In this document: in pieces, positions 21,597 to 27,700 of the stretch
Position numbering within the stretch: the stretch's first letter is position 1
Layout of the letters: the number at the start of each line of letters is the position of its first letter
IMG/VR virus record: IMGVR_UViG_3300050006_000065
Location: 1 to 29,702 of that record
Length of the DNA stretch: 29,702 nucleotides
Source of the DNA: a virus
Strand: one strand, 5' to 3'
Position numbers and translations under genes: made by a program
Notes under the pieces: generated by a model
Told to the model about the DNA's origin: nothing
Database searches by the model: none
Seen by the model: only the letters and a program-made list of their open reading frames with translations

Positions 21597-22675
21597 TTAG
21601 TGTCGTAAAGGGCGACTGAATAATCCGTGGATTCCCACCATTCACGGGTGATTTGCCATTTTCCATTGTTCAACTCTTGAACATCTGGAGTGCGATAAAG
21701 CCATTTCGATGTACTGAAAACCGTACCCAGTACCCCTATCAAGGGAAGATCAAAATTGACTATGGTAATAGGTGGGTCTATTGGGCGAGTATCAGCACCC
21801 ATTAAGGTGGTTACATCAGAGGTAAGCCAGATTTTATTGACATCAGCATAATAGGGAATCAGGGCAACAGCAGCCACGGCAGAAGTATATTGGACTGTTT
21901 TTGTGTTCCGCAAGACATATTGGCTTATTGTGAAAGCTTCAACCCCTTTCATATAATCCTGACAGATTGCCTCTAGGTTATTCAGTTGCGTCACACTCAA
22001 GGCAACCAAGGGGCATGAAGAAATATCAAAATAATTTGCTACCGCATATTCCGTTTCAAAGTAATCAGGAATAGTATTTCCATTTAGGTCTTTTCCGTTT
22101 TTGTAGTCTTCCATTGAAGCCTTAATTCTTGCAGTAAGCCCTAATTCGCCACCGGCGCAGGAGGTAGGGGCGCCATCGTTTTTTATTTCATCAAGAATAT
22201 CCAACATTTTTGGGCATTCAAATAGGTTTTTTTCCAAATCATTCCCGTCTAAAGTCCAAAGGCTACTTTCCTGATATTGGTCGCCACTTGTACTCCCTCT
22301 AGTAGCCGGGGCAGTTGGGGCACCTGTCCATTTTGCTGCTGCTAGATTAGACGTTACCCATGTTGCACTAAATATCCCAAGTTGGCCTCCTTCATCCTCT
22401 TGTAGTTCTGTCTTAATAGCGCCATCACGCCCTGCCCCTCCCGGCAGAATGCCAGATGCTCCGTTGAAATAAGTCCCATCAAAATCCGCATTGCTTGCCC
22501 CGCCATCTGAAAAGTTTGCAAGCGCATCAACCGGGCCACGCCAGCGCCTTGTAACTGTGTAACCTCCATCCCGGTTCCAAGTTGTAACGGGTTGGAGTTC
22601 CTTAACTATATCGGCGGCACTTAATCCTGTGTCGCCTTGTCCGTGTGGAAATCCTACAAAAGTGTTGTTAGGCAT
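21593..22675 (-). CDS. Tail protein between tape measure and large tip protein (360 aa)
   Basis: The protein begins MPNNTFVGFPHGQGDTGLSA. It contains Gly/Asp-rich early regions, a Cys-containing centre (LFECPKMLDILDEI; SSCPLVALSVTQLNNLEAIC) and an aromatic C-terminus (WQITREWWESTDYSVALYDT). I recognise no family. The position just after the tape measure is where distal-tail or tail-tip proteins are usually encoded. The start shares a base with the tape-measure stop (TAATG). Confidence 0.72.
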   Translation of the reverse strand: MPNNTFVGFPHGQGDTGLSAADIVKELQPVTTWNRDGGYTVTRRWRGPVDALANFSDGGASNADFDGTYFNGASGILPGGAGRDGAIKTELQEDEGGQLGIFSATWVTSNLAAAKWTGAPTAPATRGSTSGDQYQESSLWTLDGNDLEKNLFECPKMLDILDEIKNDGAPTSCAGGELGLTARIKASMEDYKNGKDLNGNTIPDYFETEYAVANYFDISSCPLVALSVTQLNNLEAICQDYMKGVEAFTISQYVLRNTKTVQYTSAVAAVALIPYYADVNKIWLTSDVTTLMGADTRPIDPPITIVNFDLPLIGVLGTVFSTSKWLYRTPDVQELNNGKWQITREWWESTDYSVALYDTK

Positions 22676-23913
22676 TATGCGTTTGTGATTGCTGGGATTA
22701 TGCCGTTAGTGTTTCCTCGAATTGCTTGAACAGCAGCAAGGTTAGCTTTTGATGTTTGAAGCTGGCTGTCTGCCCCCCCTTTGAATAATCCGATTCTAGT
22801 GAGAGCATCAGTAGGGGTTTCCGCTCTAATTGCTTGTGCTTGTATTTCTGTTGCCTGCTCTGACTGTTTGAACATCGAGCCTGCCAGTTCACTCATCTTG
22901 TTCCAGTAATCTTCAAAGGCTTTCCCTCCAGCACCAAAATCCGCTTGAGCTAATGCGTATGCCATACCGGGGGGGGTTGCGGAAATAATGGGGTGTGCTC
23001 TTATCTGGTCTAATACTGGTTTAAGTGTAGCCATGAGGCCCACAGCAGATGCCCCGAAAACCTTGACTAATGTGGCCGCTGCAAGTGCAAGCTTTTCAAA
23101 AATAGGAATCAGCACATTCAAAACTTGCATCCCAAAAGCCATTATGATTTTGCCTGACCTTGCAAGGCTGGCAATCAGTTCCTTGTCAATAATAAGGCCC
23201 AACTCCTTAAACAAATCAAAATCCTTTTCTGCGTCTCCCCCGAACAACCCAGCAACTTGTTCCGCTTGAACTTGCTCAACCGTTTTCCCGGCAATTTGAG
23301 CAGTCTTTTGCAAGCCCATTGCCTTATTCATTGCAGCAGCAGTTCCCTTGATTGCCGCCTTAAATACCTTTAAGGAGATGACTATTAGAGCAACGGCTGC
23401 TACAAGGGCCGCAATAGCCCACCCTACTGGGCCTGATAACGCAAGGCCTGCGGCTCCTGCGGCTCCTGCCGCTGCTCCCCCTGCCCCTGCCGCTGCCCCT
23501 AATCCCACTCTGGTCAATGCCGCTGAACCCGCGCTTATTGCGGCTCCCTTCACGGCGCTGCGTCTTGCCGCTGTAAGCCCTGCCAAACGCGCCTCTGTGC
23601 GGCTCAAGGCAACAATATCACGCAACCTGTTTTTCCGGGTTAGGGATGATTTGGCGAGTCTCTTTTCTATCTTAACCCGCTGTTCCTCTACTCGCTTAAT
23701 CTCCTTTTGGATTTTAAGGAGGCCACCTGTTGTCTTGGCCCCCTGCTCGTATTCCTCATTGAGCAGTTTTTGAAGCTTGGCTTGCGTCTTTTGGGCATCC
23801 GTAATCCCTTCCGTGGCATCTTTAGCTTTGTTGGTCTTTTTGACAACGGAATCAATAGCCTTGTCAAACTCAGCCGTGTCACCCGTAAAGATGAATTTAA
23901 TTTCGTTTGCCAT
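22675..23913 (-). CDS. Tape-measure-like tail protein (412 aa)
   Basis: Tape measures set tail length and span the tube interior. The first 115 residues are charged and coiled-coil-like (KLLNEEYEQGAKTTGGLLKI; IKRVEEQRVKIEKRLAKSSL). Residues about 120-182 are Ala/Gly-rich and hydrophobic (GGAAAGAAGAAGLALSGPVG; GWAIAALVAAVALIVISLKV). A second hydrophobic region spans roughly 255-300. At 412 residues it is short for a tape measure; at about 1.5 angstroms per residue it would give a tail near 60 nm, a rough inference. It starts 17 bases inside the end of the previous gene and lies between the probable chaperone and the tail-tip genes, as expected. Confidence 0.8.
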   Translation of the reverse strand: MANEIKFIFTGDTAEFDKAIDSVVKKTNKAKDATEGITDAQKTQAKLQKLLNEEYEQGAKTTGGLLKIQKEIKRVEEQRVKIEKRLAKSSLTRKNRLRDIVALSRTEARLAGLTAARRSAVKGAAISAGSAALTRVGLGAAAGAGGAAAGAAGAAGLALSGPVGWAIAALVAAVALIVISLKVFKAAIKGTAAAMNKAMGLQKTAQIAGKTVEQVQAEQVAGLFGGDAEKDFDLFKELGLIIDKELIASLARSGKIIMAFGMQVLNVLIPIFEKLALAAATLVKVFGASAVGLMATLKPVLDQIRAHPIISATPPGMAYALAQADFGAGGKAFEDYWNKMSELAGSMFKQSEQATEIQAQAIRAETPTDALTRIGLFKGGADSQLQTSKANLAAVQAIRGNTNGIIPAITNA

Positions 23914-24499
23914 TGGTTTTTATTTCTTCCTGCTTCCGCTCCCATTGCCTTTTAGCCGCTGCTCCAGCTTCCTCATGGGCATCTGTGATAAACCCGCAAA
24001 CTCCTTCAGCCTCCCCGATAGCCGCCAAGTCATAAACAGCTTCGCCAAACGGGGTGTCCATTGCCTGTTCTGCCGTCTTGTTAAGCTTTTGCATAAGCAC
24101 AACCTTCAAGTAATGCAGATTATTCATTGAGGTTGGCTTACCCCCCTCCACCTTGTTGAAAAACAGGGATGGTTCCTTTACTGCTTGGGTTAAGTATTCC
24201 ACAAGCGCCCCCATTGCCTTGTTCTTGTTTCGAAACTTCCCCATGAATCGCAAGAACCGAATGTCCCGCATGAAATCCGAGTCAGCTATTCCTTTAAGGG
24301 TTTGCCCCCAATTCTTTTTGCAGACCCAAACCGCAAAGCATAAATCCCCGAACATCGGTTGCCTGTCCCCGGTCACAAAAGGACTGCCGTAGCGTGACAG
24401 TACCATCATGTGACCAAGGGATAAGGGTTTCAACCGCTGCCCAAGGACTCGAGCTTGGGGAGGTATGACTGCCTTTAGATAATCATTTTCAAGCGACAC
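23897..24499 (-). CDS. Probable tail assembly chaperone-position protein (200 aa)
   Basis: It begins MSLENDYLKAVIPPQARVLG with a GTG start at 24499. It is mainly helical, with KPLSLGHMMVLSRYGSPFVT early and a charged C-terminal helix (AGAAAKRQWERKQEEIKTNG). It sits directly before the tape measure, the place of the tail assembly chaperone gene in siphoviruses and myoviruses. I see no obvious slippery sequence at its 3' end and there is no second frame-shifted product. The call is by position. Confidence 0.6.
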   Translation of the reverse strand: MSLENDYLKAVIPPQARVLGQRLKPLSLGHMMVLSRYGSPFVTGDRQPMFGDLCFAVWVCKKNWGQTLKGIADSDFMRDIRFLRFMGKFRNKNKAMGALVEYLTQAVKEPSLFFNKVEGGKPTSMNNLHYLKVVLMQKLNKTAEQAMDTPFGEAVYDLAAIGEAEGVCGFITDAHEEAGAAAKRQWERKQEEIKTNGKRN

Positions 24500-24503
24500 A
24501 CGT

Positions 24504-24971
24504 TTAGTGCGTGAAGGTTTGCAGAGCTACGGCATCACCAGCGGTGTCAGCATTGTACTGACTGCACGGTAGGGACATCCTCATCAAGTCGGTGTTGCTG
24601 CCAGAAATAGATCCACCCCCAATGTAGTTCCATGTTCCTACCAATAGGGCAGGAAGGCTACTCCCAGCTTCCAAATCCTGCGCGATTTCAAGAATCGCCC
24701 CCGGCGTTGGCAGTTTGAAGTCTGCCGCTGCCAAGATTTCTGTGCTATTATAGAATATAACCTCAAAGGTTGCTGTCCTGCGGAAGTTGTAAAGGTTATA
24801 CCCAAACACGTTGCCTTTTTGGTCGCGTGCTTCGGTTGTGTCCACATCATCGGTTAAGTTGACGCTCTGCAGATAATTATCTGTACCCACCCATACTGAT
24901 CCGTACTCTATGGTTCCGTCTACGCCGTAAATTGTGGCGTTGCCTACTATTGTTGAATTTGCTGTACTCAT
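24504..24971 (-). CDS. Probable major tail tube protein (155 aa)
   Basis: It begins MSTANSTIVGNATIYGVDGT and is rich in beta-strand-forming residues, with EARDQKGNVFGYNLYNFRRT followed by ATFEVIFYNSTEILAA. The length and composition fit tail tube proteins, and the place after the connector genes and before the chaperone and tape measure is as expected. No specific family motif is recognised. Confidence 0.65.
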   Translation of the reverse strand: MSTANSTIVGNATIYGVDGTIEYGSVWVGTDNYLQSVNLTDDVDTTEARDQKGNVFGYNLYNFRRTATFEVIFYNSTEILAAADFKLPTPGAILEIAQDLEAGSSLPALLVGTWNYIGGGSISGSNTDLMRMSLPCSQYNADTAGDAVALQTFTH

Positions 24972-24972
24972 C

Positions 24973-25449
24973 TTATTCTATGTTTACGTTTAATTTGCTC
25001 CTTACGAAGCCGTTTACCTTGTATCTGACCAAGCTTCCCGCCGGTTCCTCCGCTCCCATTCGCATGATTGCTGTTGAACGGGAGCTATTTGTTCCCGTAA
25101 CGGTGCCGCTTGGAATCTGATAGTTATCCAAAAGGACAAACACCGACTCGGCAACTGCCTCTGCGGTGAAATAAGTTCCTGCAACTGGTCGATTGACTGC
25201 CGGGTTTTCCACGGTATCAATCTCCCAATTGAAATCCACAACTGTCTTTTCCAGAACCCGAACCATGCTGACAGGTCGAAGCACCACCGCCATGACGCGA
25301 ACGCGGTTAAGCATTTCCTCCATCTTGCTTTGAATGTCATCATCCTCAAGAACCAAGCCGGGGGTGTAATTCTCCCCTGTGTTGAAAGGTGACTGACCGC
25401 TCAAGCGGGTATAAAGCGCCCCTTGAATGTCTGTCAGATAGACTGCCAT
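24973..25449 (-). CDS. Probable head-tail connector/tail completion protein (158 aa)
   Basis: It starts MAVYLTDIQGALYTRLSGQS and has a helical segment (DIQSKMEEMLNRVRVMAVVL) followed by beta-rich stretches, including AGTYFTAEAVAESVFVLLDN. The position between the Gp36-like connector and the tail tube suits a tail terminator or completion protein. AGTYFTA recurs in the 1501-residue tail protein, perhaps by convergence. It is unassigned by motif. Confidence 0.6.
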   Translation of the reverse strand: MAVYLTDIQGALYTRLSGQSPFNTGENYTPGLVLEDDDIQSKMEEMLNRVRVMAVVLRPVSMVRVLEKTVVDFNWEIDTVENPAVNRPVAGTYFTAEAVAESVFVLLDNYQIPSGTVTGTNSSRSTAIMRMGAEEPAGSLVRYKVNGFVRSKLNVNIE

Positions 25450-25451
25450 TG

Positions 25452-25976
25452 TTAAAGTAATACAGCACCGGTTACATTCGTGCAGGTGCAGTCCTCGGTG
25501 ATCGGGGTAACGCCACCCTTCTCGACTTTCAGGTTGTTAATGCAGACCTTCTTCTTGTAGCCATAGCTGCCCCTGTCATCATAAAAGGTGTCAGTTGTCT
25601 CTGTGCAAGGTTTGGGAATCCCAAAGCGGCAGTCGCTCACCTTGTCCATGAAGGCGATTGCGCTGTTGTAAGCCGCAATCCTTACATCCGAGACATCCGT
25701 GACCGCACCACCCACCCGCTTCATCAACTCAACAATGATGATGTCGAGTGAGGGGGAATGAAGTACATCAGGTACAGCCGCAGCCGTTGATGCCAAGTTG
25801 TTCCTTGGGCATCCCTTTATGTAACCCCGAACCAGCGCAGCAACATCGTCCGACACTTCCTGAATCAACCCCGAGGAAGTTTGTCCTCCCGCCAAACCGA
25901 TAGAGTTGTACTTAGCCAACTCCGTATCGGTCATGCGCGTCTGGACATCAGATGTCGCTATCGCTGACCAAGCCAT
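25452..25976 (-). CDS. DUF1320/Mu gp36-like head-tail connector protein (174 aa)
   Basis: The opening MAWSAIATSDVQTRMTDTEL resembles the DUF1320/Mu gp36 family (an initial Arg/Thr-containing helix then ELAKYNSIG). Helical stretches DDVAALVRGYIKGCPRNN and LDIIIVELMKRVGG, an AYNSAIAFMDKVSDCRFGIP segment and a Cys-rich end (TEDCTCTN) follow. Such proteins join the head to the tail. Cysteine content is high for the family. The ATG at 25976 directly follows the TAA of a small membrane-protein gene. Confidence 0.65.
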   Translation of the reverse strand: MAWSAIATSDVQTRMTDTELAKYNSIGLAGGQTSSGLIQEVSDDVAALVRGYIKGCPRNNLASTAAAVPDVLHSPSLDIIIVELMKRVGGAVTDVSDVRIAAYNSAIAFMDKVSDCRFGIPKPCTETTDTFYDDRGSYGYKKKVCINNLKVEKGGVTPITEDCTCTNVTGAVLL

Positions 25977-26147
25977 TTAGCTGTTCGCGTTTTCTGCCTT
26001 CTTGACCCCGTGGCGAAGGAAGATGGCAAGCACCGATGTAACGATGACATTGATTGCTGCACCCATTTCCAGCTCGCCACTCATAACACCACCGGCAGCC
26101 GCTAAAATGGCTCCAATGGCTCCAATTACAGTTTTGCTTTTAAACAT
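25977..26147 (-). CDS. Small two-helix membrane protein, holin-like (56 aa)
   Basis: It is read MFKSKTVIGAIGAILAAAGG, then VMSGELEMGA and VIVTSVLAIFLRHGVKK, so two hydrophobic helices are separated by a short acidic turn, with a basic end. Two-helix small proteins of this sort are typical of phage holin-like genes. AAGGA precedes ATG 26147 by about eight bases. It is the last gene of the five-member membrane cassette; function is not proven. Confidence 0.6.
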   Translation of the reverse strand: MFKSKTVIGAIGAILAAAGGVMSGELEMGAAINVIVTSVLAIFLRHGVKKAENANS

Positions 26148-26150
26148 TGT

Positions 26151-26486
26151 TTAGTCCTTTTTCGGTTTGTGTTCTGTCTTATCAATCGCTCCAAGCTTCA
26201 ATTCCACCTTGGGCTTTTCCTTGCCCAGCGAAAGGGTGAGACTCGGAAACGGCACCTCCAGCGACAGATATGGAATCTTGATGTTCAACCCGTCTGGCGA
26301 AACCCCGGCATCAGGCAACACGCCTGCCTTGGCTCCAAGACATAGGGAGGGCAATGGCCATGCTATTCTCTGGCCAAACAGGGTGAGGCTTGGCTTTGGC
26401 TTCCAACCCGCGCCAAACAAATCCCCTGCATTGACGCTGACGGCACAAAGCAGAAACGCCCCGATTATTATTAGTCTCGTTTTCAT
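26151..26486 (-). CDS. Exported protein with Sec signal peptide and PSLxL repeats (111 aa)
   Basis: It begins MKTRLIIIGAFLLCAVSVNA, a good Sec signal with a likely cut after VNA. The mature protein has three similar segments with PSLTLFG, PSLCLG and PSLTLSLG, spaced about 30-40 residues apart, and a basic tail. Such repeats suggest a beta-rich periplasmic protein. I do not recognise the family. Start ATG 26486 overlaps the previous TGA as ATGA. Confidence 0.7.
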   Translation of the reverse strand: MKTRLIIIGAFLLCAVSVNAGDLFGAGWKPKPSLTLFGQRIAWPLPSLCLGAKAGVLPDAGVSPDGLNIKIPYLSLEVPFPSLTLSLGKEKPKVELKLGAIDKTEHKPKKD

Positions 26487-26635
26487 TTCTTTCTCAATAA
26501 TTGCTTAATCTTCAAAATTATGTAAACCAAGCTCGCCAACGAAATCCCAACCTTCAAAATTAGATCAATATCCACAAGCCAGTTACCGAGGCCCGTGACA
26601 CTTGCAAATGCAACTTTAAGGTCATCTAAATTCAT
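26483..26635 (-). CDS. Small single-helix membrane protein (50 aa)
   Basis: It is read MNLDDLKVAFASVTGLGNWL, then LILKVGISLASLVYIILKIK with a basic end (KQLLRKK). One hydrophobic helix with a positively charged C-terminus is typical of small phage membrane proteins, including some holins or antiholins. It starts at ATG 26635 (ATGA overlap) and ends in TGA overlapping the next gene. It is unassigned. Confidence 0.55.
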   Translation of the reverse strand: MNLDDLKVAFASVTGLGNWLVDIDLILKVGISLASLVYIILKIKQLLRKK

Positions 26636-26769
26636 TCAATCGCTTTGCCTTCATATTCAATATCAATGAAGGGGGTGTCTATTTCCAGCTTCCCCGGCAA
26701 CGATTTGCAGCCTGCCCCTACCCTAATCACCACCGCCGCAATCACAATAATGGCTAGAAATCTTTTCAC
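26632..26769 (-). CDS. Very small lipoprotein, possible outer-membrane spanin (45 aa)
   Basis: It is read MKRFLAIIVIAAVVIRVGAG with Cys next, a basic start, hydrophobic core and lipobox VGAGC. The mature part is only about 25 residues (KSLPGKLEIDTPFIDIEYEG). Small lipoproteins beside holin-like genes are typical of o-spanins, but this one is shorter than most. The start is GTG 26769 (GTGA overlap with the previous stop); its TGA overlaps the next ATG. Confidence 0.6.
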   Translation of the reverse strand: MKRFLAIIVIAAVVIRVGAGCKSLPGKLEIDTPFIDIEYEGKAIE

Positions 26770-27059
26770 TCATCCTCCCGTTTTTTAGTCAGGCGTTTTG
26801 AGTTAATGCCAAGGCACTTGTAGAGGGCACCAACTTCAACTCGAAGCATGGCTACCTCCTTTTCAAGCTTCCGTGTTTCCTTGTCATGTCCATTCAGTCG
26901 GTCAATCAGTTTTACGATAATGTCGTAAAGGCCTTTGACCTCTCCAGAGAGGTTCCGCAGTACATAGAAAACAATCTTGTAGCCAAATATCCCTGCGGCA
27001 GCAGCGGCCACCACCGGGAAGCCGAGCGTCTGGATAAGGTTGGCTGTGTCGGTTCCCAC
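26766..27059 (-). CDS. Holin-like membrane protein with C-terminal coiled coil (97 aa)
   Basis: It begins MGTDTANLIQTLGFPVVAAA and continues AAGIFGYKIVFYVLRNL, one strong hydrophobic helix near the N-terminus. A charged heptad-like segment follows (IIVKLIDRLNGHDKETRKLE; KEVAMLRVEVGALYKCL) with a basic end. The shape resembles small phage holins and holin-like proteins such as BhlA, or equally an inner-membrane spanin with a coiled-coil ectodomain. The start is GTG 27059, three bases after the previous TAA. Its neighbours support a lysis role. Confidence 0.6.
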   Translation of the reverse strand: MGTDTANLIQTLGFPVVAAAAAGIFGYKIVFYVLRNLSGEVKGLYDIIVKLIDRLNGHDKETRKLEKEVAMLRVEVGALYKCLGINSKRLTKKREDE

Positions 27060-27062
27060 ATT

Positions 27063-27410
27063 TTATTCAGAGTCCCCTTCCTTAGCGGGAGCTTCCTCTA
27101 CCTTTTTTGCAGCCTTCTCCTCTGCCGGAGCGCGTTTCAGGCCCAACTGTTTTAGGGCGAGGTCAATGATGTAATCACTATCGCTTGCCGCAGCGCCGGG
27201 AACCCAGCCCTTCCAACTCTCACCGACCACATTGAGCAACGTGCTAACCAAGGGATTTGGCCCCCAAGTCAGATTACCCTCTGCATCTGTGTACTTGCCA
27301 AAGCCAGCTACACTAAATTGCATCCCAAACTCTTGGGCGCTGTTCAGCGTAATGGCCACCTTGCTCACATTGAGCGTTTTCTCGTTTGGTATTGTGTATA
27401 CTTCAATCAT
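27063..27410 (-). CDS. Probable virion or tail-fibre-associated protein (115 aa)
   Basis: It begins MIEVYTIPNEKTLNVSKVAI and is beta-rich early, with GFGKYTDAEGNLTWGPN in the middle. It ends in a Lys/Glu/Ala-rich tail (APAEEKAAKKVEEAPA). Start ATG 27410 shares a base with the previous stop (TAATG). It is unrecognised; position suggests a structural or assembly role next to the tail fibre. Confidence 0.6.
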   Translation of the reverse strand: MIEVYTIPNEKTLNVSKVAITLNSAQEFGMQFSVAGFGKYTDAEGNLTWGPNPLVSTLLNVVGESWKGWVPGAAASDSDYIIDLALKQLGLKRAPAEEKAAKKVEEAPAKEGDSE

Positions 27411-27691
27411 TATTCTGATTCCTCCGCTGGTGCTTCCTCCGCTGCCGGTGCTGCCGGTGCTTGCGCCGCTGCGTATGCGGACACAACCGATTCAGTCTGC
27501 ACCGCATCGCATATCGCTTTTGTCTCGGCAGCTTCGCCGCTGTAATCGTCGCCGGGACTAATCGGCTTGCGATGATTGCCGCTTGCGCCAACTACCGCAC
27601 CGTCATCGGTGATGACTGATTTCGTTACCACGAACACCGTCCCGTTGGGTTCGACTTCGTGCCTCAATGATTCTGTTTTTTCTAATGCCAT
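27410..27691 (-). CDS. Hypothetical protein near tail fibre with Ala/Pro/Glu tail (93 aa)
   Basis: It begins MALEKTESLRHEVEPNGTVF, contains SGNHRKPISPGDDYSGE and a helix AETKAICDAVQTESVVSAYA, then ends in an Ala/Pro/Glu-rich tail. Similar short proteins with an HRK..PGDD core are found near tail genes in other phages as I recall, but without a known function. The following gene has a similar tail. Confidence 0.62.
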   Translation of the reverse strand: MALEKTESLRHEVEPNGTVFVVTKSVITDDGAVVGASGNHRKPISPGDDYSGEAAETKAICDAVQTESVVSAYAAAQAPAAPAAEEAPAEESE

Positions 27692-27700
27692 TGTTCTAAA

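Noticed and set aside
23348-23773. Ala/Pro-rich plus-strand reading frame
   Set aside because: It is the antisense image of the Ala/Gly-rich part of the tape-measure gene; low-complexity GC-rich stretches leave opposite frames open by chance.
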